Positions 9,701 through 17,105 of a DNA stretch of 64,000 nt are shown here, in pieces. The DNA lies in the NCBI RefSeq assembly GCF_003970385.1, contig NZ_RXZH01000002.1:186001-250000 (forward strand), in the 5' to 3' direction. Made by a program: the position numbers and the translations under genes. Positions within the stretch are counted from its first letter, which is position 1. Every line of letters begins with the position of its first letter. Source of the DNA: Vibrio aquaticus (lineage in GTDB: Bacteria; Pseudomonadota; Gammaproteobacteria; Enterobacterales; Vibrionaceae). Under the pieces are notes generated by a model. That model made no database searches, had not been told where the DNA came from, and was given only the letters and a program-made list of their open reading frames with translations.

Positions 9701-12700
9701 TAAAGGTGATGATGCCAATGGTTTCAATGATGAAAATACTTTCAAGAAGCCTATTGTAATACCAAGAGGCTCGGATATTGAGATTAAAGATATCCCGATT
9801 TACAACCATACGGGCAAGGCAGTCTCACTTGATGTTGCTATCGATCTTGTTGATGAAGGAACACCACAGAGGTTCGACACCTTTATTTCTCTCGGTGACA
9901 TCCCAAGCTTAGCAACCACACAATATGTGTCTGTTACGCTGAACCAAGGCAGAGAGTGGACATCACGGACACAAAGTGTGCTGCGACTTGTGTTATCTGG
10001 TGAGAATCCATTGCCGGACGGTATTAAGATTGGTGAAGTAGAAGATCACCCTATTTACATCGGTTCTTCAGACTTACTGCCAGAGCCTGGCCGCTGTGAC
10101 GGTTTTGTACAGGTAAAAGGTCCTGAATCGAAAGGCTCGTCAGAATACGCGAAATGGGTCGCTCAAGGTGGTGAATTTGGTATCGAAATTATCAACAACG
10201 CGTTGGATGTCAATAATCTAAAAGTCATTGGTGTTAATAGTATTGATGGTTACACCTATGGTGTCGGAACGGGTGAAAATACGGAACATAAGCTTTATGT
10301 CGCCGATCAACAACAAGGTGCTGAGTTTCAAGTTCTAACGAAACTGAAAGCGGCACGTGATGGCATTCAAATCGTTTCTCAAGAGGGGCACACCTACACC
10401 TTTAACCAAGGTGAGACACTCGACTCTTCTAAGAAACGAGATGGCAAAGAAAGCGATAAATTGGGTCGAACCAACAGCGGCGATGTATCTCTCAATGGTG
10501 AGTATATGATCCTTGGCCGTTCTAGTTGGCACAGTTTGGTTAGAGTTCACCTCGCGACCGGTACGTTTGATACGATCGCTTTAAAAGGTCTAACGCATGA
10601 TGAAACCGTACCTTGGAGTGCTGATTTAGCCTTCAACCCAGCAGGGGCTACTGAGCATGTTTATGGCCTAAGTCGTGATTTAAAAACGTTGTACAAAGTG
10701 TCCATTGTCGATGGTTCGATAACACCGATCACATTGACTCTAAAGCTTCAATCAGGTGCGAATAGTTCTGCTTGGCCGTATGAAGGTCCGAACGGAAAAC
10801 TGGCAGCTGGAGGGGTAGGTATCAACTTAGGCGGAGTTATGTTTGCTATGACTAATAGTGGTATTCATGACTTAAACCAAGACGGTGCGATTGATAAGCA
10901 AGAGTCGAAAACACAAACTACTGCGCTGTACTCAGTCGATATTGAAAATCAGACAATACGCTTTGAAATGAAAGGTGTTGAACAGGAAACCTCGTCCAAT
11001 GATGCTGGTGGCTGTGCGATACATGCTGACTACGGTGACGCGCCAGAATCTTTGGAGTCCAATAATCCTGCTGTCCACTTAGGAGCGAACAGCGCGCTAA
11101 AACTTGGTAGCCTTTGGTCTGCTGATTTAGGCCCTGGTCATGACCAATATGCGAGTTCGGACAGCTCTGACGACGGTGTGGTGTTCAGAGACTCTTTAGG
11201 TCGTACAGTCGACATTGAGAATAACCCGCTAATACCAGGCCATCAGTACTCACTGTTCCTCAACGTGAGTGGCGGCGGTTATTTTACCGCTTGGGTCAGC
11301 TGGGATGAGAAAGCTTGGGAAGTTCTACCAGCGAATCTCACCTTTACCGTTCCGTCAAATAGCTCACGTGGCTATGTGCGTGTGCGTTACTCGTCTACAA
11401 AGCAATACTCGGCGACGGGTGAAGCGCCAGACGGTGAAGTGGAAGACTATTACTTTGAAGTTGGTAGCGCGTTGAATGGTATCTCGGTGACGGCGCCAAG
11501 TTCTCCGCTAACGTGTGAAGTTGCCCAATACCAAGTCACCTTAGATGCGGATGGCGGTTCACTGTCACAAGACGTCAATGTAAGCGTCGGGTTTGAGAAT
11601 GCTCCGGCGCAATGTTGGTTTGATGCGACAAGCTTCAATCGTGGGCAAGAGGCGGGCAAGTCTGTATGTAATACCGGAACCAAGACACTGCTATTCGAAG
11701 CAGGAAGTCCACTCACTCGCACCATATATGTCGCGACGGACTCTGAATTGGTTGATGTCACCCTTGTGGCAACCCAAGAAGATATCGGCAGCGCTAAAGA
11801 TGGAGCTCGCTTTACTAAAGAAGGCTTCAATATCGTCCCAGTCGATACGCCTGAACACTATAAAGCAGGCGAATCATTTAAAGTTCGTTTAGAACGAAAA
11901 GTGGCTCTTGAAGATCAAGTTCAATGTAGTATTGACCCGGATTACCTAGGAGCCAAAACATTCGCGTTTAACCACGAAACCACCGATACCTACAAAGGAA
12001 AACTGGTCTTGGATGGTGCCGAAATCGTGAATGATACGGACGTGACGCTAAACTTTAATGCAGGTGTGAGTGATACGATTGACGGTGTCTATCTTGAATC
12101 GGGCTACCTAAATATTTTGGCAGAGTACCTACCAGAAGAAGGTTTGCCAAAGACCGCTTCATTGGACGCAATGCTTCACTTCAAGCCATACAGTTTGGTG
12201 GTGAGTGATGTCAGTAGCAGTGATGACAGTATTACCAATCCACAAGATTCGGTGACGCGCTTCTTACCCGCAGAAAGCGAGTTTGATATCGAAATCACCG
12301 CGGTCGCAAAAGGTCATACTGCGAACACGCCACTGATTACTCGCAATTTTGATGCGGCATTGGCGAGCAACACTGGCTTCGAAGCAACGATTTTAGTACC
12401 GGCTTCTGAAGCGGGGGCAGTACAAGATCTTGTGCCAAATACACCGACCAGAAAAGTGTTCGCGGGTGGCGTTTTAGAAAATACGTTCACTTACGCAAAC
12501 GTCGGGACAATCGGGACGCGCTGGCTAGTAGAAAGCTATGACGGTTATAGCAACCTTTCAGGGTTCCTAAATACCGACTTGTCCATCGACAATGGTGGAG
12601 AGCGTAGCCAAGTGGGGTATTTCTATCCGGCCAAGTTTGTGTTGAACAGTGATTTCTCAGTGCCAACAACACGAGCAGATAATGGCGAACCTTGGACTTA

Positions 12701-13583
12701 TTACGGTCAGCCAAACGTGAGTGTTGAAGTCGAAGTTGAGGCTGTCGGTTTACACAATGGCGACTTGAGCTTCTATGATGCCGAGACGCTAGCAAGTAAC
12801 GAGCTACCAAGCTTAGCGAGCATCGATGTCTATTTTGATGGTGACTCAGTTCCATCGTGCTTAATGGATGAAGGTGTGCTCATTGATAGCTCAGGCTCTG
12901 CGATTGATTTTGACCAAGCGTGGCAAGGTGGTCGTTGGGAAGTTGATGCAGGTAACTACGCATTTTCTCGCCAAGAAGCGTGTTGGCAGCAGCTTAACGA
13001 TGTGAACCTATTTATGGATCTCTCTAACAGTGAAAACTCACCACTGGTTGATGGGAGCGACACTGTGTTGGAAAGCAGTGAGCTAGAACTCGGTGATGCG
13101 ATAGATGTGCGATTTGGCCGCTTAACACTGGTCGATGTGGCAGGGCCAACGAATCAACTGTTACCAATGGCTATCAATGTAGAGTTCTGGGATGGTAATC
13201 GTTTTGCTGCCAATGATTGGCACAGTGAAACCAGTTTGGGTTCATTAGGTGCACTTCCAAACCTTGATGACCTCGACCCTCAGCCTTCGGAAACGTCTGG
13301 TGCTGTTCCAGTTGTAATGGCAGACTCCTTACCTGTTCGAGCGGTTGACCAAGGCGAGTCATCGACCTTGATCGGTGCAAGTGAAGCCGGGTTTGTTGAG
13401 TTACCTTGGGCATTCGCTACTGGTACCGAAAACTGGCTGGGTTATTGTTGGTACACAGTTGATGGTATAACGGATGAATGTGGTGATGAAGAAAGTTACC
13501 GACAGCCGCCTTCTGGAACGGCAACATTCGGTGTTAATCGAGGCTCTGAAAACATCATCTACATCATGGAACGATTCGAATAA
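6783..13583 (+). CDS. Giant secreted MshQ-like pilus-tip/adhesin protein with three GEVED modules
   Basis: This 2266-residue protein has a Sec signal peptide (cleavage after AFA, residue 22). In order I see: a beta-sandwich domain of the SdrD-B/CnaB kind (about 25-150); a GVGSLRQ motif that commonly precedes beta-helices; a right-handed beta-helix rich in NxF/DNxF turns (about 250-400); a module from DYGD (530) to GEVED (727); a sugar-binding-like domain starting NPSFEYW (about 750-925); a second DYGD (931)...GEVED (1084) module; a possible propeller-like region (about 1100-1400); a third DYGD (1416)...GEVED (1551) module; and a long C-terminal region ending in ATFGVNRGSENIIYI, the closing motif of MshQ/DUF6701 proteins. 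The GTG start overlaps the preceding gene. It is likely carried by the pilins encoded before it. Domain limits are by eye. Confidence 0.75.
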   Translation: MNRLITLSIVSLTLLLSVNAFAGHSVSGYVFEHYNFGGISRSYDPDSSDMIAMSRMNIEVELRNDTFWFPRTYTAHTGGDGQFYFDNIPNGTYTLSLPSTRGSDKDGDIYSERGECFVCLPIQTWPNITEDYTRTVVVNGFDVDDAHIGFNYSSVTNENDDGVGSLRQFFVNSQSLTSGRDRTWITKSSLNQEGHTDWVDNAIFAKPISSITLRSPLEFIDSNRTYIDARVLLDGPRPLTISNFRSQPINEDYGLRVTDSYSFVVAGINWNRFDDSIYVLDSHGVQLVDNSFNDTRDSGAIIYDSHDIEISDNHFNNTVNKEERDEQAAGLFLSRSDRVSVLRNQFVDTGDDHRSDGAHSWHVSGVRVLYGNENKISQNTFKNTKGMAIDLRYVEDIGVLTPNDGEYNWANDVSNYAIDFPEFTSVTSGGDIQGGVKLDNLTSYNHKCDQTYQDIKVEVYLAQGDALDSTIEGTHYLGDCSLDSAGSIESCDIDTSQLHDGVQVTSIAIDKCGNTSEMGQAFGVQASDYDYGDAPNEDLFTGWGNTQFEVLSEDNGARHALDETKCLISSTLSGSTSCTFSNDSDDDGQPDRQALGDLSGDTILDYDDGVLINPALEQQSGKKIVQTSYLEIGNEVVVSNTLSVTTTSAGYVSAWLDINQDGQWQAFDGPSGQYSEQLTLTGPEITQAGTYDLSFSIPSYAVHGESWLRVRFSSQPITEPHGAAIDGEVEDYQVWIAAPSISDGSCSAGIQNPSFEYWTSPNYYDDEFAVPGWNTIPNNPLEGSIGERNQLEFDNHNTYNIVPSPDNKQNSRVAELNAHIAGTLYQDVVTQPGQTIRWSFDYIERNNSMPWGAVQQLSLLLGSSDNFDRHNSDLIQISPVATEEWTHYTNTYVVPEGQYITRLAFKAELPSTGSVGNVIDNVVFGCEVGKDYGDLPSAFENEQKEIHRAISSLLYIGHEPPDAEDGNQDSDLAKGDDANGFNDENTFKKPIVIPRGSDIEIKDIPIYNHTGKAVSLDVAIDLVDEGTPQRFDTFISLGDIPSLATTQYVSVTLNQGREWTSRTQSVLRLVLSGENPLPDGIKIGEVEDHPIYIGSSDLLPEPGRCDGFVQVKGPESKGSSEYAKWVAQGGEFGIEIINNALDVNNLKVIGVNSIDGYTYGVGTGENTEHKLYVADQQQGAEFQVLTKLKAARDGIQIVSQEGHTYTFNQGETLDSSKKRDGKESDKLGRTNSGDVSLNGEYMILGRSSWHSLVRVHLATGTFDTIALKGLTHDETVPWSADLAFNPAGATEHVYGLSRDLKTLYKVSIVDGSITPITLTLKLQSGANSSAWPYEGPNGKLAAGGVGINLGGVMFAMTNSGIHDLNQDGAIDKQESKTQTTALYSVDIENQTIRFEMKGVEQETSSNDAGGCAIHADYGDAPESLESNNPAVHLGANSALKLGSLWSADLGPGHDQYASSDSSDDGVVFRDSLGRTVDIENNPLIPGHQYSLFLNVSGGGYFTAWVSWDEKAWEVLPANLTFTVPSNSSRGYVRVRYSSTKQYSATGEAPDGEVEDYYFEVGSALNGISVTAPSSPLTCEVAQYQVTLDADGGSLSQDVNVSVGFENAPAQCWFDATSFNRGQEAGKSVCNTGTKTLLFEAGSPLTRTIYVATDSELVDVTLVATQEDIGSAKDGARFTKEGFNIVPVDTPEHYKAGESFKVRLERKVALEDQVQCSIDPDYLGAKTFAFNHETTDTYKGKLVLDGAEIVNDTDVTLNFNAGVSDTIDGVYLESGYLNILAEYLPEEGLPKTASLDAMLHFKPYSLVVSDVSSSDDSITNPQDSVTRFLPAESEFDIEITAVAKGHTANTPLITRNFDAALASNTGFEATILVPASEAGAVQDLVPNTPTRKVFAGGVLENTFTYANVGTIGTRWLVESYDGYSNLSGFLNTDLSIDNGGERSQVGYFYPAKFVLNSDFSVPTTRADNGEPWTYYGQPNVSVEVEVEAVGLHNGDLSFYDAETLASNELPSLASIDVYFDGDSVPSCLMDEGVLIDSSGSAIDFDQAWQGGRWEVDAGNYAFSRQEACWQQLNDVNLFMDLSNSENSPLVDGSDTVLESSELELGDAIDVRFGRLTLVDVAGPTNQLLPMAINVEFWDGNRFAANDWHSETSLGSLGALPNLDDLDPQPSETSGAVPVVMADSLPVRAVDQGESSTLIGASEAGFVELPWAFATGTENWLGYCWYTVDGITDECGDEESYRQPPSGTATFGVNRGSENIIYIMERFE

Positions 13584-13610
13584 GCTAATTCAAAATATTT
13601 GAACAACTAA

Positions 13611-13648
13611 GCCAACGCTTTCTACTTATCAAAGCGTTGGCTTTTTTT
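13611..13648 (+). terminator. Rho-independent terminator of the pilin/adhesin cluster
   Basis: GCCAACGCTT (13611-13620) pairs with AAGCGTTGGC across an 11-nt loop, followed by seven T. It closes the five-gene unit 28 nt after the mshQ-like stop. Confidence 0.88.
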
Positions 13649-13686
13649 ATACTTAACGTATCTGAATCAGCAAATAGGAAAGCGTG

Positions 13687-14631
13687 ATGGGTAAATTAGT
13701 CGAAGGCGTTTGGCATGATGTTTGGTACGACACAAAATCGAGCAAGGGTAAGTTTGTTCGTGAAGATGCAGGTTTTCGCAATTGGATAGAGAACACACCG
13801 AACGCGAAATTTAAACCAGAATCAGGGCGCTATCACCTTTATGTTTCGTTAGCTTGCCCATGGGCGCATCGAACGTTAATCTTTCGTCAACTTAAAGGCT
13901 TAGAGCCTCATATTGATGTTACGGTCGTCTGCCCAGATATGATGAATGAAGGGTGGCAAATGGGCTTACCAGAACCACTGTTTGGCCACACTCGTTTGCA
14001 TCAAGTCTATACTCAAGCTAAGCCTGATTACACGGGTCGGGTGACCGTTCCCGTTCTTTGGGACAAAAAACACAACACCATTGTCAGTAATGAATCGTCT
14101 GAAATCATTCGCATGTTTAACTCGGCGTTTAATGAGTTAACTGGGAATACGACCGACTATTATGCAGCTGAACAGCAAGAAATGATTGATGAGTGGAACT
14201 CGTTTATCTATCCGCACGTTAATAATGGCGTGTATCGTTGTGGCTTTGCGACCACGCAAGAAGCCTACGAAGAGGCGTATGAGCAGCTATTTTCAGCGCT
14301 AGATCGCCTTGATGAGCATCTGGCAACCAGTCGTTATCTCGTTGGAAATACGATTACCGAAGCTGATTGGAGACTGTTTACGACCTTGATTCGTTTTGAT
14401 GCGGTCTATGTTGGGCACTTCAAATGCAATAAAAAGCGCATTGCCGACTACTCCAACTTAAATGGCTACATGAAAGAGCTGTTCCAAGTTCCCGGTATTA
14501 AAGAAACCACGGACTTCTATCATATTAAGCGTCATTACTATTACAGCCACACCGGGATTAACCCTACGCAAGTTGTGCCGGTTGGGCCTGAACTAGACTT
14601 AGAGTCACCACATGGGCGTGATGGGATATAG
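13687..14631 (+). CDS. Glutathionyl-hydroquinone reductase (YqjG/ECM4-type glutathione transferase)
   Basis: This 314-residue enzyme belongs to the Xi/omega-like glutathione transferases that reduce glutathionyl-hydroquinones using a catalytic cysteine. The active-site motif is ACPWAHR near residue 57-63, with the Cys thought to form the mixed disulphide. The thioredoxin-fold part includes the glutathione-contact segment VPVLWD...IVSNESSEI, and the C-terminal helical domain ends with the family's NPTQVVPVGP segment. ATG 13687 is favoured by AGGA at 13676-13679; GTG 13684 is an alternative. It is monocistronic between two terminator-bounded units. Cytosolic detoxification is known for the family; the natural substrate here is not known. 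Confidence 0.9.
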   Translation: MGKLVEGVWHDVWYDTKSSKGKFVREDAGFRNWIENTPNAKFKPESGRYHLYVSLACPWAHRTLIFRQLKGLEPHIDVTVVCPDMMNEGWQMGLPEPLFGHTRLHQVYTQAKPDYTGRVTVPVLWDKKHNTIVSNESSEIIRMFNSAFNELTGNTTDYYAAEQQEMIDEWNSFIYPHVNNGVYRCGFATTQEAYEEAYEQLFSALDRLDEHLATSRYLVGNTITEADWRLFTTLIRFDAVYVGHFKCNKKRIADYSNLNGYMKELFQVPGIKETTDFYHIKRHYYYSHTGINPTQVVPVGPELDLESPHGRDGI

Positions 14632-14738
14632 CAAATAGAGTTTCCTGACGTGAAACTGAACAGAAGGCATCTATTGGTTTCGTTTTTGTGACCGGGCGCT
14701 AAGATCTCTGGCTGATTTTCAATATTGAGAAGTATGCC

Positions 14739-15842
14739 ATGCCTGAGTCATTAAACAGCGTCATTGAAACCTTGCTGTCTCGAATGAGAAAAGAAGCGTC
14801 ACCGATATTACACAATGTCAAAAGTGATGGCGTGATCTATTTAATCATAGCGGTGATAGCACTATCGGTTACGCTATTTTCCTCTCTTAGTGGCTATGGC
14901 AATCGCATATCACTCTTTGCTTACATGTACGCAATGCCTGCGGTTGTGATGGTCACCGTTGCTGTTGTCGCGGTAGGTTATTTCTTTGTATTAGCAGCGC
15001 GTCGAGAACCAAGACCACTCCTTTGTTATTGGACCCAAATACAATGCATGTTTGCATCGAGAGCCCGTATTGCTTCGGGCTTTATTTTGTTGACGGGTCT
15101 CAGCGTTTTTATATCGAGCTTTTCCACCATGAAAGGTTTGATACCTCTGATTCATCCCTTTGAATATGACCGCGTATTTCATGACATTGATTTTTGGTTA
15201 GCTGGTGGTCATGAACCTTGGCTTATCGCACATTCCATTTTGTCCTCACCTTATTTCACGTTAGTCATCAACTACAGCTACAAAATATGGTTCTTTTTAC
15301 TTTGGGGGATATTGAGCTACTTCATACTAGCGAAGTCGTCATTTGAACGAACTCGATACCTGATCAGTTGGATCCTGTGTTGGACGGTTTTGGGAATGGT
15401 CGTGGCTATGGCGCTTTCCAGTGCAGGGCCTGCCTTTACCATGAAATTGGATCCAAGTAATCGTGATTATGTAGAGTTGATGAGTTTGTTGAATCAGCAG
15501 GATATCTGGCTTGAGACGCATAATCTAACGGGCGTCATGGCTCTTAAAACGCAAGATGATTTATGGCAAGCCTATTCAGTAGGTAAAGAAATGCTAGGCA
15601 GTGGAATTTCTGCGATGCCGAGTATGCATGTTTCAATGGCTGTCTTGATGATGCTGGCGATGAGTCAAATCAATAAAGCATTAGGTGCAATTTTTGGTTT
15701 GTTCGCTTGTATCATATTTGTCGGGTCCTTTTTCCTTGGTTGGCACTATATGATTGATGGCTTAGTGAGTGGTGTTTTGACGGTTGTGATATGGCATGTT
15801 TCAGGACGCATCAGTGCCGCAGTTGTAACCAGTCGAGCTTAA
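14739..15842 (+). CDS. PAP2-superfamily membrane phosphatase/phosphotransferase
   Basis: This 367-residue integral membrane protein has about six to eight hydrophobic segments. Near the C-terminus it carries two PAP2 catalytic motifs: GISAMPSMH (the PSMH block, about residue 290) and GWHYMIDG (the histidine block, about 332). The first PAP2 block (KxxxxxxRP) is not evident, which points to the PAP2_3 group related to inositol-phosphoryl transferases. It probably acts on a lipid phosphate or lipid-linked donor at the membrane. Nothing nearby fixes the substrate. It stands alone, 107 nt after the reductase gene. Confidence 0.75.
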   Translation: MPESLNSVIETLLSRMRKEASPILHNVKSDGVIYLIIAVIALSVTLFSSLSGYGNRISLFAYMYAMPAVVMVTVAVVAVGYFFVLAARREPRPLLCYWTQIQCMFASRARIASGFILLTGLSVFISSFSTMKGLIPLIHPFEYDRVFHDIDFWLAGGHEPWLIAHSILSSPYFTLVINYSYKIWFFLLWGILSYFILAKSSFERTRYLISWILCWTVLGMVVAMALSSAGPAFTMKLDPSNRDYVELMSLLNQQDIWLETHNLTGVMALKTQDDLWQAYSVGKEMLGSGISAMPSMHVSMAVLMMLAMSQINKALGAIFGLFACIIFVGSFFLGWHYMIDGLVSGVLTVVIWHVSGRISAAVVTSRA

Positions 15843-15880
15843 ACGTTAGGGGGTACAACACCTGTAATAGCGAAATGGCA

Positions 15881-15961
15881 TCAACTCACACTGACTCTAT
15901 TTCTTCCCTCACGCTTAGAACGGTATAGAGCTTGATCGGCAAGATATAGATTTAAGAGCAT
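15881..15961 (-). pseudogene. 3' remnant of a second GGDEF-domain gene
   Basis: Read on the minus strand, these bases encode LADQALYRSKREGRNRV and a few more residues, then a stop. This is the characteristic last helix of a GGDEF domain. It lies right after the stop of the intact diguanylate cyclase (15963) but in a different frame, and that gene already has its own version of the motif (STDRALYRAKASGRNV). So this is a leftover end of another cyclase gene, not a frameshifted tail of the same one. No start or upstream domain remains. Confidence 0.7.
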
Positions 15962-15962
15962 C

Positions 15963-16973
15963 TCATAGTAGTGATGTTTCGGCAGCGTAAATTACGTTTC
16001 TCCCCGAGGCTTTAGCTCTGTAAAGCGCTCTATCAGTGCTTTTTAGGGCTAAGTCGAGATCCTCATTTTTGCATTCGTTTGGTAGCGCAATGAGTCCACC
16101 ACTTATTGTGACACGAATGTCAGGCTCAAAAACTAAGCTCTCGATGCTCTCTCTTAATGTCTCGCTCATCTGTTTGGCCTCTGTCATATCATTTGCACAG
16201 AAAATCACACAGAACTCTTCACCACCGATTCGATATATCCGGCTGTTTGTTAGCGTGGACTGGACTCGCTGGACAATGGTTTTGAGCACTTCATCACCGA
16301 CACTGTGGCCGTATGTGTCATTTATCTTTTTAAACCAATCTAAATCGAAGTGAAGTAGATGGCTAACAGCGCAGAAATGAAGCTTTGAGGATGTGTCTTG
16401 GTATAATGCTAAATGGTTGAACGCACCTGTCAGAGAATCAGTCCTCGCCATTTGTTCGAGTCGTTTTTGAACTCCAACCCTGACTATTTCATGATTATAA
16501 GCTATGGCCCAAATCATGGTGTAAGGGATAGCAAAGTTAATGAAGGAAAACGGGTAGACATCGTCATTAAATAAGCCAGGGAAGTAAATGATTGAGGTAG
16601 CAACGAGCATTGCAAATGTGGCGACTGAGCCAATTACTCTATTGAACATCAGTTGATAAAGCGGTGGTAAAACATAAACCCACATTACAATCGCTGAACT
16701 AGGCTTAGTATGATAGAAACCGTAAAGGAGCCCTACAGTTATTAGGGATGCGACGAATGCAGGTTGCCAGGCCAGACTTTGATAGTTTCTAACTTTGTAA
16801 TAGATCTGAAAGAAGGTCATTGATATGACTAACTCAATCGCACCTAAAATATAATTGTAAGTCAGGAACATGTTAATTGATGCTACGACAAGTACGAATA
16901 GCCCAAGAAGGATACTGACATTTTTCAGAACATTATCGCGAATAGTCGATGTGTTGATGAATTCGGTTGTCAT
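15963..16973 (-). CDS. Membrane-bound diguanylate cyclase (GGDEF protein)
   Basis: This 336-residue protein has five to six membrane segments (about residues 18-160) without a recognisable ligand domain, then a GGDEF catalytic domain (about 175-335). The active-site loop is GGEEF at 250-254, and the metal/substrate segment HFDLDWFKKINDTYGHSVGDE (about 208-228) is intact, so it should make c-di-GMP from two GTP. The inhibitory-site RxxD expected nine residues before GGEEF is replaced by LTNS, so product inhibition through that site is unlikely. GAGAGGAG upstream of the ATG supports the start. A stump of a second GGDEF gene follows it directly. Confidence 0.9.
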   Translation of the reverse strand: MTTEFINTSTIRDNVLKNVSILLGLFVLVVASINMFLTYNYILGAIELVISMTFFQIYYKVRNYQSLAWQPAFVASLITVGLLYGFYHTKPSSAIVMWVYVLPPLYQLMFNRVIGSVATFAMLVATSIIYFPGLFNDDVYPFSFINFAIPYTMIWAIAYNHEIVRVGVQKRLEQMARTDSLTGAFNHLALYQDTSSKLHFCAVSHLLHFDLDWFKKINDTYGHSVGDEVLKTIVQRVQSTLTNSRIYRIGGEEFCVIFCANDMTEAKQMSETLRESIESLVFEPDIRVTISGGLIALPNECKNEDLDLALKSTDRALYRAKASGRNVIYAAETSLL

Positions 16974-17031
16974 ATTTCTCCTCTCGAAAGCCTATAGCTT
17001 ACTTATTGGTGCGGCGTTCTGTATTTTGGCA

Positions 17032-17062
17032 TAAAAAAAGCCCATACATCAATATGAGCTTT
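17032..17062 (-). terminator. Rho-independent terminator of pta
   Basis: On the minus strand a 10-bp stem (17053-17062 with 17037-17046, one mismatch, 6-nt loop) is followed by seven T (17033-17039). It lies 44 nt after the pta stop. Confidence 0.8.
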
Positions 17063-17105
17063 AGATAAATATAGCTTTACAGATAAGTGAAACTAATCAC
17101 CAATA

